A DNA stretch of 50,685 bases from Methylococcaceae bacterium UBA662. Lineage in GTDB: Bacteria; Pseudomonadota; Gammaproteobacteria; Methylococcales; Methylomonadaceae. The notes beneath the pieces were generated by a model that was not told the DNA's origin, did not search any database, and saw only the letters and a list, made by a program, of their open reading frames with translations. The translations under genes were made by a program, and so were the position numbers. Below, piece by piece: positions 23,514-31,558 of the stretch. The stretch lies in contig DBNW01000041.1 in the NCBI GenBank assembly GCA_002299425.1, forward strand, positions 40,050-90,734, written 5' to 3'. Within the stretch, counting starts at the first letter, position 1; each line of letters starts with the position of its first letter.

Positions 23514-24818
23514 ATGCGAGTTTATTGTTGCGGTTTGATGTTGTTGTTGTGGGTCTGCCAGCCTTTGTGGGCGGCGGCAAAAATAGATCATTGGCAAACT
23601 AAACAAGGCGGTCGAGTCTATTTTGTCAAGACTGACGGTTTGCCGATGGTCGATATCCGGGTTATTTTTGATGCGGGCAGTGCCCGGGATGGTGGCCAGT
23701 TTGGGCTGTCGGCACTGACCGCTGGGATGCTCGATGCCGGTGCGGGCACTTGGAACGCAGACACCATTGCCGAACGTTTTGAAAGCGTAGGCGCTGAATT
23801 CAGTGCTGCAAGTGCTATGGACAATGCCACGTTGTCGCTGCGGACATTGACTGAAAAACCGTTGTTTGATAAATCGCTGGAAACCATGCGGGCAATTTTG
23901 ACACAACCCCGTTTTGCCGAAGCCGACTTCCAACGTGAAAAACAGCGCACCTTAGCCGCCTTAAGGCAACAAGAAGAATCGCCCAGCGACCTAGCCGGCA
24001 TTGCTTTCTACCAAAAATTGTACGGGCAGCACCCCTACGCGCACCCGGAGTTAGGCACACTGGCTGCGGTAGCGGCGTTAACTGCCCAGGACTTGACGCG
24101 TTTTTATCAGCAATTTTACGTTGCCGCCAACGCACTGGTGGTGATTGTCGGGGACTTGCCAAGGCAACAAGCCGAACAAACTGCAGAAGCGTTACTGGCT
24201 GATTTACCCGTCGGGCAAAAGCCTACAGCGTTACCCGAAGTCGTGCTGCCCACCCAATCCGGTACACTCCATGTGCCGTTTCCATCCACGCAAACCCATA
24301 TTTTGGTCGGTATGCCCGGAATCTCCCGCAAAGACCCGCATTACTTTGACCTGTATGTGGGCAACCACATCCTAGGGGGCAGTGGTCTGGTTTCCAAGCT
24401 GTTCCACGAAATCAGGGAGCAGCGCGGTTTGGCGTACAGCGTGTCCAGTGCCTTTGTGCCGTTAAGAAAACCCGGGCCATTTGTGCTTAGCCTGCAAACC
24501 CGAAACGACCAAACCGGGCAGGCTTTGTCGGTATTGCGGCAAGTCCTAGTGGATTTTGTCAGCCAAGGGCCGAGCGAAGCACAACTGCTGGCGGCGAAAA
24601 AAAATATCACCGGCGGTTTTGCCATGCGCTTTGACACCAACAAAGAACTGGCCAATTATGCCGGCATGATCGGTTTTTATGATCTGCCCTTAGACTACCT
24701 GGACAGGTTTAAAGATAACATCGACCGGGTGACAGTGCGCTCTGTGACTGAGGCCCTACGGCGTACCGTTAACCCGGATGTGTTGCAGACTGTTACCGTT
24801 GGGCCGGGTGGAAAATAA
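23514..24818 (+). CDS. M16 family peptidase-like protein, non-catalytic partner
   Basis: A 434-residue M16 homologue with a signal peptide (MRVYCCGLMLLLWVCQPLWAAA). At the position where HxxEH is expected it reads LSALTAGMLDAG, so both zinc histidines and the glutamate are missing and it cannot be an active metallopeptidase. The C-terminal half keeps LGGSGLVSKLFHEIREQRGLAYSV, typical of the substrate-contacting half. It probably forms a heterodimer with the product of 21298-22650. The frame extends further upstream into the DUF1566 gene, but the ATG at 23514 after AAGGGA begins the signal peptide. It overlaps rsmD by 11 bp. Confidence 0.9.
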   Translation: MRVYCCGLMLLLWVCQPLWAAAKIDHWQTKQGGRVYFVKTDGLPMVDIRVIFDAGSARDGGQFGLSALTAGMLDAGAGTWNADTIAERFESVGAEFSAASAMDNATLSLRTLTEKPLFDKSLETMRAILTQPRFAEADFQREKQRTLAALRQQEESPSDLAGIAFYQKLYGQHPYAHPELGTLAAVAALTAQDLTRFYQQFYVAANALVVIVGDLPRQQAEQTAEALLADLPVGQKPTALPEVVLPTQSGTLHVPFPSTQTHILVGMPGISRKDPHYFDLYVGNHILGGSGLVSKLFHEIREQRGLAYSVSSAFVPLRKPGPFVLSLQTRNDQTGQALSVLRQVLVDFVSQGPSEAQLLAAKKNITGGFAMRFDTNKELANYAGMIGFYDLPLDYLDRFKDNIDRVTVRSVTEALRRTVNPDVLQTVTVGPGGK

Positions 24819-25356
24819 GCTGCGGATTATCGGCGGGTGTTGGCGCAGCCGCCGCCTCGGCTTCCATGCTGTGGAAGGTTTGCGCCCTACCCCGGCGCGG
24901 GTGCGTGAAACCGTGTTCAATTGGCTACAGTACGACATCGAGGGCAGTCGTTGCCTGGATTTGTATGCTGGCAGCGGTGCCTTGGGGTTTGAGGCGGCCT
25001 CTAGGGGCGCAAAAACAGTTGTCCAAGTGGAAAACAACCCGTTGGCCTGCGAAGCGTTGCGGGTCAACATCAGGCTGTTAGATGCCCAGCAGGTCACCGT
25101 GCACACAAAAGATGCCCGCGCTTATTTGGCCGGCAGGGGAGAGCCATTCGATATCGTTTTTTTAGATCCGCCATTCAGGCAGGACATGGCCTACGGGGTC
25201 TGTCAGTACCTTGATGAGCAGGGCTGGCTTAGTCCCTACGCGAAAATATACCTAGAAACAGAACCTGAGTTTGATCTGGCTGGGTTGCCAGCCTCTTGGC
25301 AAGTCATCAAGCAAAAAAAAACCGGGGCGGTGGCGTACCGTTTGTTCGTCAAATAA
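24808..25356 (+). CDS. rsmD: 16S rRNA (guanine(966)-N2)-methyltransferase RsmD
   Basis: A 182-residue methyltransferase. The N-terminus LRIIGGCWRSRRL, then GLRPTPARVRETVFNWL, the SAM motif CLDLYAGSGALGFEAASRGA, and the catalytic FDIVFLDPPF match RsmD. It methylates G966 of 16S rRNA. The start is the GTG at 24808, inside the end of the M16 gene; the upstream ATG at 24778 would add ten residues absent from the family. Its location after an M16 pair is common in Proteobacteria. Confidence 0.93.
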   Translation: MENKLRIIGGCWRSRRLGFHAVEGLRPTPARVRETVFNWLQYDIEGSRCLDLYAGSGALGFEAASRGAKTVVQVENNPLACEALRVNIRLLDAQQVTVHTKDARAYLAGRGEPFDIVFLDPPFRQDMAYGVCQYLDEQGWLSPYAKIYLETEPEFDLAGLPASWQVIKQKKTGAVAYRLFVK

Positions 25357-25397
25357 AAACTGGGGGGTGGTGGTCGTGTCCATTTTTTGTCTATCTT

Positions 25398-25425
25398 TTG
25401 TAAAGGTTGTTTCTGCGGGTATACT
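25398..25425 (+). promoter_or_regulatory. Candidate promoter of the MerR/B12 regulator
   Basis: TATACT (25420-25425) is a good -10 with TTGTAA (25398-25403) as a possible -35 at a 16-bp spacing. It lies about 95 bp before the ATG at 25521. I looked for a clear TGTACA-type CarH/LitR operator overlapping it and did not find a convincing one. Confidence 0.35.
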
Positions 25426-25520
25426 GCAAGACCCTTTTCCAAGAAGATAAAGCGGAAGAATACCCTGGTTATTTTCAGGGCCGTGGCAACGTACCCACTC
25501 ATTCTGCATAAACCAGAGCT

Positions 25521-26522
25521 ATGGACGAAACCGATAATTCAGGTCAATACCTAATCAGTACTGTAGCGAAAAGGTCGGGGGTCAAGTCTGAACGAGTCAG
25601 GGCTTGGGAACGGCGCTATCAGGCAGTAACGCCCTCCCGGACGGTAGGTGGCCACCGTCTTTACACCGACCTTGACATCGCCCGGCTGAAACTGCTCAAT
25701 GTGGCTACCAAGCACGGCCACAGCATTAGCCAGATAGCCCGATTGTCGCTAGATGAGCTGAACTGTCTGGTGCGCGGTGAGGAAAAACTGCAATTTTTAG
25801 TGGCTCAACCGGAAAGCACGGATACGGCAGAAAAACAAACCCTAGCCCAAGCGTACATGGCAAAATGCTTTGCCGCAGTGACCGCATTTGATGCTGTCGC
25901 GTTAGAGAGCTATTTTGAAAACGCCGTTGTGGAATTGGGCACGGACGCATTTATCGAGCATTTATTGACCCCGTTGCTGAATAAAATTGGCGAACGGTGG
26001 AAAACCGGGGAGCTAAGGCCGGTACACGAACACATGGTTTCGGCGATTATCCGTTCTCTGACCTACATATTGCGCAACAACGCCCCGCTTGCCGCGACGG
26101 CTCCGAGCATGGTGGTCAGCACCCCCATTGGCCAGATGCATGAGTTAGGTGCTTTATTGGCCGCCATTATGGCTGAAATTAAAGGCTGGCGGGTCACTTA
26201 CCTGGGTGCTAACCTGCCGGCCGAGGAAATAGCTGCAGCGGTTAAGTTCACCGCTGCCCGGGCAGTAACTCTTAGCATCAGTTTTGCGACGGATGATTTG
26301 GTTATCCCGAAAGAGCTGAGGCGGCTAAAGAAACTGTGCGGATGCGATGTCGCCTTGATTGTCGGCGGCAGAGCCGCCGGGCATTACCACGCCCTGCTGG
26401 AAGAAATTGGCGTTTTGAATATCAGTAGCTACGCCCATTTCCGGGATGTTTTAGGCCAATTGGAAACCGGCTATCATCGCCCTGTTCCGTTAACCGAATC
26501 GGCCGAAATGCAATGGCCATGA
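25521..26522 (+). CDS. MerR-type regulator with B12-binding photoreceptor domain (CarH/LitR-like)
   Basis: A 333-residue protein. The MerR winged helix (residues 10-75: ISTVAKRSGVKSERVRAWERRY, GGHRLYTDLDIARL) is followed by a B12-binding cap helix bundle and a cobalamin-binding Rossmann domain. The light-sensing CarH signature W-x9-EH is present as W160, E170, H171, and the lower axial histidine is H207 in QMHELG. GGR (282-284) closes the Rossmann domain. In characterised CarH/LitR proteins adenosylcobalamin binding in the dark forms a DNA-bound repressor tetramer, and light breaks it. Usual targets are carotenoid or photolyase genes, none of which is visible here. The gene is immediately upstream of a glycosyltransferase cluster, so envelope sugars are a possible target. 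Confidence 0.9.
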   Translation: MDETDNSGQYLISTVAKRSGVKSERVRAWERRYQAVTPSRTVGGHRLYTDLDIARLKLLNVATKHGHSISQIARLSLDELNCLVRGEEKLQFLVAQPESTDTAEKQTLAQAYMAKCFAAVTAFDAVALESYFENAVVELGTDAFIEHLLTPLLNKIGERWKTGELRPVHEHMVSAIIRSLTYILRNNAPLAATAPSMVVSTPIGQMHELGALLAAIMAEIKGWRVTYLGANLPAEEIAAAVKFTAARAVTLSISFATDDLVIPKELRRLKKLCGCDVALIVGGRAAGHYHALLEEIGVLNISSYAHFRDVLGQLETGYHRPVPLTESAEMQWP

Positions 26523-26586
26523 GTGTTTAAGGCCTAACTAAAATGAACGCTTATGGGTTCCTGCGTTAGGGAACCTAAGGATTTCT

Positions 26587-27543
26587 ATGCCGCAAAATAA
26601 CAAACTTTTTTATTACTTGCGGAATTATTTGGCATTTTGGGTTCCTGATTTTTTGTACTCAAAAAACCTTAATGCGCTCTTAAGCACTAGGACGGTTTCA
26701 CAGTTGCAGGACAGGGTTGATTACTACAACAAACTGGACAAACCGGCAAGGCTTGCTGAAGAGGCCGCTACGCTGGCCAAATTTTTTAAGAACCTCCCCA
26801 ATGAACGTCGCACCTATTTCTTTGATGCCCATGAAGTGATGCGGTATTTTGATAAAAACTACCGCTTTAGCTCGGTTTTTGGTGATTTAACCCTCGTTCC
26901 AGCGCAGCCAAGCTTGGTAAAGAGTCGGCCAATTTTTGCTGACAACAAACATTCCGTGCTGTTAAACCTTAATAAAGTTAGGCACTTTTGTTTTGTCACT
27001 GACAAACTGGCGACCCAGAACAAGCTAAGCCAGTTGGTTTGGCGGGGCAATGCTTTTGTCCATCGGCAAAACCGTATTGCTTTCTTGAGCAGGTACTTCG
27101 GCAACCGCCTGTGTAATGTCGGAAAAGTCAACACAACGCATGACTACGCCGACCAATGGCTGGCTGACCCCCTGGCCGTCCATGAACAGCTAACCTACAA
27201 ATACATCCTATCGTTGGAAGGCAACGACGTAGCAACTAACCTTAAATGGATCATGTCATCAAATTCCGTAGCGGTGATGCCTAGGCCAAAATACGAAACC
27301 TGGTTCATGGAAGGCACGTTGATTCCTGATGTGCATTATCTTGCCATTAACGATGACTATTCGGATTTAGAAGAGAAAATTGATTATTATGAACAGCATC
27401 CGTTGGAGCTACGGGAAATTATAGAAAACGCCCACCAACACGTTTTGCAATTTCAAGATTTGCACAAAGAGAAAGTGATTGCTTTGTTGGTGTTAGCCAA
27501 ATACTTTGCCTTGACTGGGCAAGGCACGCATCCCATCGACTGA
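26587..27543 (+). CDS. GT90-type (CAP10/LpsA-like) glycosyltransferase
   Basis: A 318-residue protein resembling the CAP10/LpsA lipopolysaccharide glycosyltransferase family GT90. The most family-like part is at about 215-265: KYILSLEGNDVATNLKWIMSSNS and the following VAVMPRPKYETWFMEGTLIPDVHY. It would add a sugar to LPS or a capsule. The start ATG (26587) follows a 6-bp hairpin GGTTCC/GGAACC (26556-26575) and an AAGG ribosome site (26577-26580) that could be partly sequestered. It starts 65 bp after the B12 regulator gene. Confidence 0.82.
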   Translation: MPQNNKLFYYLRNYLAFWVPDFLYSKNLNALLSTRTVSQLQDRVDYYNKLDKPARLAEEAATLAKFFKNLPNERRTYFFDAHEVMRYFDKNYRFSSVFGDLTLVPAQPSLVKSRPIFADNKHSVLLNLNKVRHFCFVTDKLATQNKLSQLVWRGNAFVHRQNRIAFLSRYFGNRLCNVGKVNTTHDYADQWLADPLAVHEQLTYKYILSLEGNDVATNLKWIMSSNSVAVMPRPKYETWFMEGTLIPDVHYLAINDDYSDLEEKIDYYEQHPLELREIIENAHQHVLQFQDLHKEKVIALLVLAKYFALTGQGTHPID

Positions 27544-27630
27544 GTGGTTAAGGTTAACCGCCACCTAGGTGCTTTGCTCTCCACAAAGAGGGTGCATCGA
27601 ATGTCCCTTGTTTTTTAGGAAAGCCAGCCA

Positions 27631-28749
27631 ATGCATATCGCCATTATTCGGCAACGGTACAACCCTTACGGTGGGGCAGAGCGGTTTGTCAGCCGGGCAT
27701 TGGTTGCGTTGCAAAAAACCGATGTAAAAGTCAGTCTGCTGGCTAGGACATGGGAGTCCATAGACGGCGTCGATTTTATCGAGTGCCAGCCTTTTTATTT
27801 GGGTAGGCTATGGCGGGATTGGGGATTTGCCAGGCAGGTGCGGCAAAAAATTGCCGGGTTGGATGCCGACTTGGTGCAAAGCCACGAACGCATCAGTTGT
27901 TGCGATATTTATCGTGCCGGTGATGGCGTCCACAGGGTACAACTGGCGCAAAAGGCTAGGTGTATGTCTTGGCTGGAACGGGTTTTCTTGTCCCTAAGCC
28001 TTTATCATGGCTATGTTAAAAACGCCGAAAAAAAGCTTTTTGAAAGCCCTTGCCTAAAAGCGGTTATTTGCAATTCGTTGATGGTAAAGCGCGAAATTCT
28101 GCAACATTTTGCTGTCGATGCGAAAAAAATCCATGTCATCTACAATGGTGTTGACACCACCTTGTTTCATCCTGCTGTTAAGCGCGAAGCCCCGGTCGTT
28201 AAGTTGGCATTAAATTTGCCCGATACTGCCCCCGTGTTTGTTTTTGTCGGTTCAGGGTTCGAGCGCAAAGGCTTGCGGCAAGTTCTGAAGGCGTTTGCAG
28301 GGTTGCCTGAGGCGTGCTTTTTGTTGGTGGTGGGCTACGATAAACGAAGCCGGTTTTACAAAAAAGAAGCCGTCCGGCTGAAAATTGCAGCACGGGTCAA
28401 ATTTTTAGGGCCCCAAAAAAATGTATTGCCGTTCTATGCGGTTGCGGATGCCGTGGTTTTGCCTACGCTGTATGACCCATTCCCGAATGTGGCACTGGAG
28501 GCGTTAGCTTGCGGCGTGGCCTTGATTACCAGTACCACGTCCGGTGCCGCTGAGGTGGTTATCGACCACGAAAATGGGTTTGTCTGCGATGCGCTGGATG
28601 TTGCAGGTATTCAAAACGCAATGGCTAGTCTGTGTGATAAAGCGGCCGCAGAACGGATGGGCCAACACGCACGGGTAACCGCCGAACAATACGATCTGGA
28701 TACAATGGCGGCTCATTTGACAGAGCTTTATCGAAAGTTGCTGGGTTAG
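27631..28749 (+). CDS. GT4 family glycosyltransferase (WaaG-like)
   Basis: A 372-residue GT-B enzyme. The N-terminal YNPYGGAERFVSRAL (nucleotide-sugar acceptor side) and the E-x7-E region DPFPNVALEALACGVALITS (about 278-297) are classic GT4. IYNGVDTTLFHP at the domain linker and FVFVGSGFERKGL also fit. The N-terminus resembles the LPS glucosyltransferase I (WaaG), but the exact acceptor cannot be assigned. Second gene of the glycosyltransferase cluster. Confidence 0.88.
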   Translation: MHIAIIRQRYNPYGGAERFVSRALVALQKTDVKVSLLARTWESIDGVDFIECQPFYLGRLWRDWGFARQVRQKIAGLDADLVQSHERISCCDIYRAGDGVHRVQLAQKARCMSWLERVFLSLSLYHGYVKNAEKKLFESPCLKAVICNSLMVKREILQHFAVDAKKIHVIYNGVDTTLFHPAVKREAPVVKLALNLPDTAPVFVFVGSGFERKGLRQVLKAFAGLPEACFLLVVGYDKRSRFYKKEAVRLKIAARVKFLGPQKNVLPFYAVADAVVLPTLYDPFPNVALEALACGVALITSTTSGAAEVVIDHENGFVCDALDVAGIQNAMASLCDKAAAERMGQHARVTAEQYDLDTMAAHLTELYRKLLG

Positions 28750-29176
28750 GTCTGTCTTACTCGTCTGTTTGTTTTGGGAGATACCTATAAACGCCCTCGT
28801 CAAAAAGACTTAGTATGCTTTTGCGGGTAAAAAAGCGCAGGTGGGTTTTGTCGAGAATGCCTTTGTCGCAGCATTGTCAATCTTTATCAAACAAAACGTG
28901 TTTTACATTAGCCTGAAAAAAATCTTTGATGACTCGGTCAAGTCGAAAGTGGGCCTGAGCGGTCGCTGCTCTGGGTTCTACCCCCCAGCGTTCAACAGGC
29001 ATTTAAGCCTTTCGCCAAACACACCAGCGCCACAACCGACATTCAGTACTCTGCCTGGATTTTCTGGAAAAAACTCCAGCATTTCCGAGTGTTCCTGGCT
29101 ATAATGCGAACCCGTATCGATGCCATTTTCTTAAGTTTTTATTTAACTGTTGTACCCGTGATCAGGGCTAAAATCG
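28750..29176. other. 427-bp stretch without a convincing gene
   Basis: This is the longest gene-free interval in the window. It holds an 87-codon GTG-started frame (28841-29104) without a ribosome site or recognisable motif, and a second overlapping open stretch in another frame (about 28937-29220). Both look like low-quality open frames, possibly remnants of a decayed glycosyltransferase-cluster gene. I found no strong promoter or repeat; a promoter for the following GT2 gene is expected here. Confidence 0.5.
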
Positions 29177-30082
29177 GTGTCTGTTCTAAACGAGGCGGTT
29201 TCCGTTATCATCCCCACCTATAACCGGTATCCGACCGTTTGCCGTGCTATAGATTCTGTGCTTGGCCAAACCCACACCCCTACCGCCTGCATTGTAGTAG
29301 ACGATGCCTCGGCCGACGATACCGTAAAAAGACTGCGGCAAACATACGCCAGCCGAATAACACTGTTGGTTAACGACAGCAACAAAGATAAGTCGTTTTC
29401 TCGCAATTTAGGTGCACGGTATGCTCAAAGCGAGTTTATCTGTTTTTTAGATTCTGATGACGCGTTGCCTCCGGATTCCATTGAAAAACGCCTGTCCGTT
29501 TTCACCCAAGATCGTTTTTTTAATGGCGTCGCGTTTGGCAGCAGAAAAAATGCTGGCAAGGCGCAAGTTAGCAGCGCGGCTCTTCCTCAAACGTTGACCA
29601 TTTCCGATTACTGCCGGAACAAAGAAATACTGTCAACCAACAGCGTTTTGATGCGCCGGGAACTTTTTCTTAAGTGCGGATTATTTGACGAATCCTTGTC
29701 GAACAGAGAGGATGTCGAACTTTTTTTGCGTTTGCTGAGCGAGCTGGAATTTCGCTCTTGTGCCAGCGTCGCTGCCATCGTTTATAACGACGCAGACCAT
29801 CGGGCAAGAAATGACTTTTTACGCATTATTCGCCAAGGCCGAACCTTTTCCAGCCGTATCAAAGCGAACACGCAGCTCACGGGGCCGCACGAGCATTTAG
29901 TGCAAGCCTTGGTCAGGGAAGAGCAGGGCGAGTTTTTGCGCGCCTTGTATTACCTAAAAGACTACAAAGCCTATGTGGCCGAATATGAGCAGGGTGAAAA
30001 AAAACGTGAGAACCCTGTTGCGGCCAAATTTTTTAAGCGTTATTGGCTAGCCAAAATTCGTTTGTTGCTTGGTGTATCCTGA
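29177..30082 (+). CDS. GT2 family glycosyltransferase
   Basis: A 301-residue GT-A enzyme. VSVIIPTYNRYPTVCRAIDSVLGQTH and the DDASADDT motif are at the N-terminus. The DxD region is CFLDSDDALPPDSIE (about 91-105). SNREDVELFLRLLSELEF fits the acceptor-binding EDVE region. The start is the GTG at 29177, the only sensible initiator for the frame. It is 1 bp from the next gene, which is of the same family. Confidence 0.85.
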   Translation: MSVLNEAVSVIIPTYNRYPTVCRAIDSVLGQTHTPTACIVVDDASADDTVKRLRQTYASRITLLVNDSNKDKSFSRNLGARYAQSEFICFLDSDDALPPDSIEKRLSVFTQDRFFNGVAFGSRKNAGKAQVSSAALPQTLTISDYCRNKEILSTNSVLMRRELFLKCGLFDESLSNREDVELFLRLLSELEFRSCASVAAIVYNDADHRARNDFLRIIRQGRTFSSRIKANTQLTGPHEHLVQALVREEQGEFLRALYYLKDYKAYVAEYEQGEKKRENPVAAKFFKRYWLAKIRLLLGVS

Positions 30083-30083
30083 A

Positions 30084-31085
30084 ATGGCCGGGCTGGCCGA
30101 CCAAGTCGCGGTCATTGTTCTTAATTGGAACGGCCTGTCAGATACCCTCGAATGCCTGGCTTCGTTCAAAAAAAGTAGCAAAATCAGCACCGGCAATTTT
30201 CAGCTCATAGTTGCCGACAACGGCTCGGAAGACGGCTCATTGGCGGAAATTGCCCGCCAATACCCTGAGGTGAAAGTGATAGACAACCGCGCCAATTTGG
30301 GTTTCGCTGAAGGCAATAACCGGGCCATGCGCTATGCACTGGACCAAGGTTTTGGTTTTATTTTGCTGGTCAATAACGACACGGTGGTCAGTCAAGATTA
30401 TGTGGCCCGTCTGTTGGCGGCGTACCAGCAATTGCCCGAAGGCAGCCTGTTGGGTTCGCAAATCCGTTACTACGCGGAACCGGAGAAAATTTGGCACTTC
30501 GGTGCGCGCTGGGATTCAGAAAAAAATGAGTTAGTCAAGCTTGCTCAAAATGAGTTGAGCAGCGGATGGCGGCAGGTACTGGAAGTCGATCAAATCGTCG
30601 GCTGCGCGATGTTTTTCCCCCGCCGCACGTTGCTGGCAGTGGGACTTTTCGAGCCAAAATTTTTCTTAAATTTTGAGGAAACGGATTGGTGTTTTCGGGC
30701 AAGGGCGGCAGGATACCGAATTTACTCCATTCCGGATGCGGTGCTGTGGCATAAAGTTTCGCGGTCTTTCTCAAGCCCATTCCACAACACTTATTTTTGC
30801 AGCAGAAATCGACTGTTGTGGCTGCGGCGCAACTTTGACAAAGAAACCAGACGGCAAATTTATTGTAAACAAGACCTGCCCCGCTTAGGTCGCTATGCGG
30901 TACGCCTTACCGGGCGGTTAATCCTGTTGCCGGTGTTAAAGCTTTTAGCACCTAGAGCCTACGCCAGAAACCTGGACAAAATACGCCACTACATCGCGCA
31001 CGGCCTAGGTCTTTTCGATGCCTTGCGTGGACGGTTCGGCAATTGCCCTGGGTACATTAGAAAAATAGAAAAACGCCTGCACTAA
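30084..31085 (+). CDS. GT2 family glycosyltransferase (rhamnosyltransferase-like)
   Basis: A 333-residue GT2. VIVLNWNGLSDTLECLASF near the start, ADNGSEDGS, NRANLGFAEGNNRAM, and the DxD region LVNNDTVV (about 95-102) are all typical, as is EETDWCFRARAAGY (about 205) of WbbL/rhamnosyltransferase-type enzymes. The ATG is at 30084, 1 bp after the previous stop; a TTG 15 bp upstream is possible. Last gene of the cluster; a strong terminator follows. Confidence 0.86.
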   Translation: MAGLADQVAVIVLNWNGLSDTLECLASFKKSSKISTGNFQLIVADNGSEDGSLAEIARQYPEVKVIDNRANLGFAEGNNRAMRYALDQGFGFILLVNNDTVVSQDYVARLLAAYQQLPEGSLLGSQIRYYAEPEKIWHFGARWDSEKNELVKLAQNELSSGWRQVLEVDQIVGCAMFFPRRTLLAVGLFEPKFFLNFEETDWCFRARAAGYRIYSIPDAVLWHKVSRSFSSPFHNTYFCSRNRLLWLRRNFDKETRRQIYCKQDLPRLGRYAVRLTGRLILLPVLKLLAPRAYARNLDKIRHYIAHGLGLFDALRGRFGNCPGYIRKIEKRLH

Positions 31086-31118
31086 CTGCAAGTGGCCGTA
31101 ATTTTTTCGGCGCAGGCG

Positions 31119-31160
31119 GCGCAGCGGTGCAGGCAAAAGCCTGCTAGGTTGCGGCTTTTT
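31119..31160 (+). terminator. Intrinsic terminator of the glycosyltransferase cluster
   Basis: GCAGGC (31129-31134), loop AAAA, GCCTGC (31139-31144) forms the upper stem. A 3x3 internal loop and further pairs between GCGCAGC (31119-31125) and GTTGCGG (31148-31154) form the lower stem, followed by CTTTTT (31155-31160). It sits 34 bp beyond the last glycosyltransferase stop and just before the convergent rpsT. Confidence 0.75.
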
Positions 31161-31165
31161 AACGC

Positions 31166-31462
31166 TTATAGTGAGGTGTTGCTGCCGAGGATGGCGGCAG
31201 GCAACAGAGCCTTGACCCGAGCACTCAACCGGCTTTTGTTGCGCGCGGCTTTGTTTTTGTGGATAAGACCTTTGTTGACGGCGGAATCGATGACCGGTTG
31301 GGCGATTTTGAACGCAGCTTGGGCTTGTTCTTTGTCACCGGCACGGATAGCCGCGATCACTTTTTTGATGAAAGTGCGGAGGTTGCTGCGTTGTCCTGCG
31401 TTGCGGGTACGGTGTTTTTCTGCTTGTTTTGCGCGTTTTTTAGCTTGTGCGGTATTGGCCAT
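31166..31462 (-). CDS. rpsT: 30S ribosomal protein bS20
   Basis: A 98-residue S20. MANTAQAKKRAKQAEKHR, RSNLRTFIKKVIAAI and KGLIHKNKAARNKSRL are the family blocks. The usual length is about 87 residues; here the C-terminus runs on through ALLPAAILGSNTSL, roughly ten residues longer. It is divergent from murJ, a conserved arrangement in Gammaproteobacteria. Confidence 0.96.
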   Translation of the reverse strand: MANTAQAKKRAKQAEKHRTRNAGQRSNLRTFIKKVIAAIRAGDKEQAQAAFKIAQPVIDSAVNKGLIHKNKAARNKSRLSARVKALLPAAILGSNTSL

Positions 31463-31503
31463 AACGTCCTGGGTGATTTTATTAAGTTTTAACTAGCCCT
31501 ATA

Positions 31504-31531
31504 TTCTTATTGCTAATACCATGCTTGTCAA
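31504..31531 (-). promoter_or_regulatory. Promoter of rpsT
   Basis: On the minus strand TTGACA (forward 31526-31531) is a consensus -35, with TAAGAA (forward 31504-31509) as -10 at a 16-bp spacing, about 40 bp upstream of the rpsT start. It lies in the rpsT/murJ intergenic region. Confidence 0.55.
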
Positions 31532-31558
31532 TTTTTAAATCAAAAACAAAGGATAAGC

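Noticed and set aside
24778..24807. Upstream ATG for rsmD
   Set aside because: The added residues are the antiphase tail of the M16 gene and are absent from the family; the GTG at 24808 gives the standard N-terminus.
28841..29104. 87-codon frame in the gene-free stretch of the glycosyltransferase cluster
   Set aside because: GTG start without ribosome site and no recognisable motif; kept only as a possible remnant.
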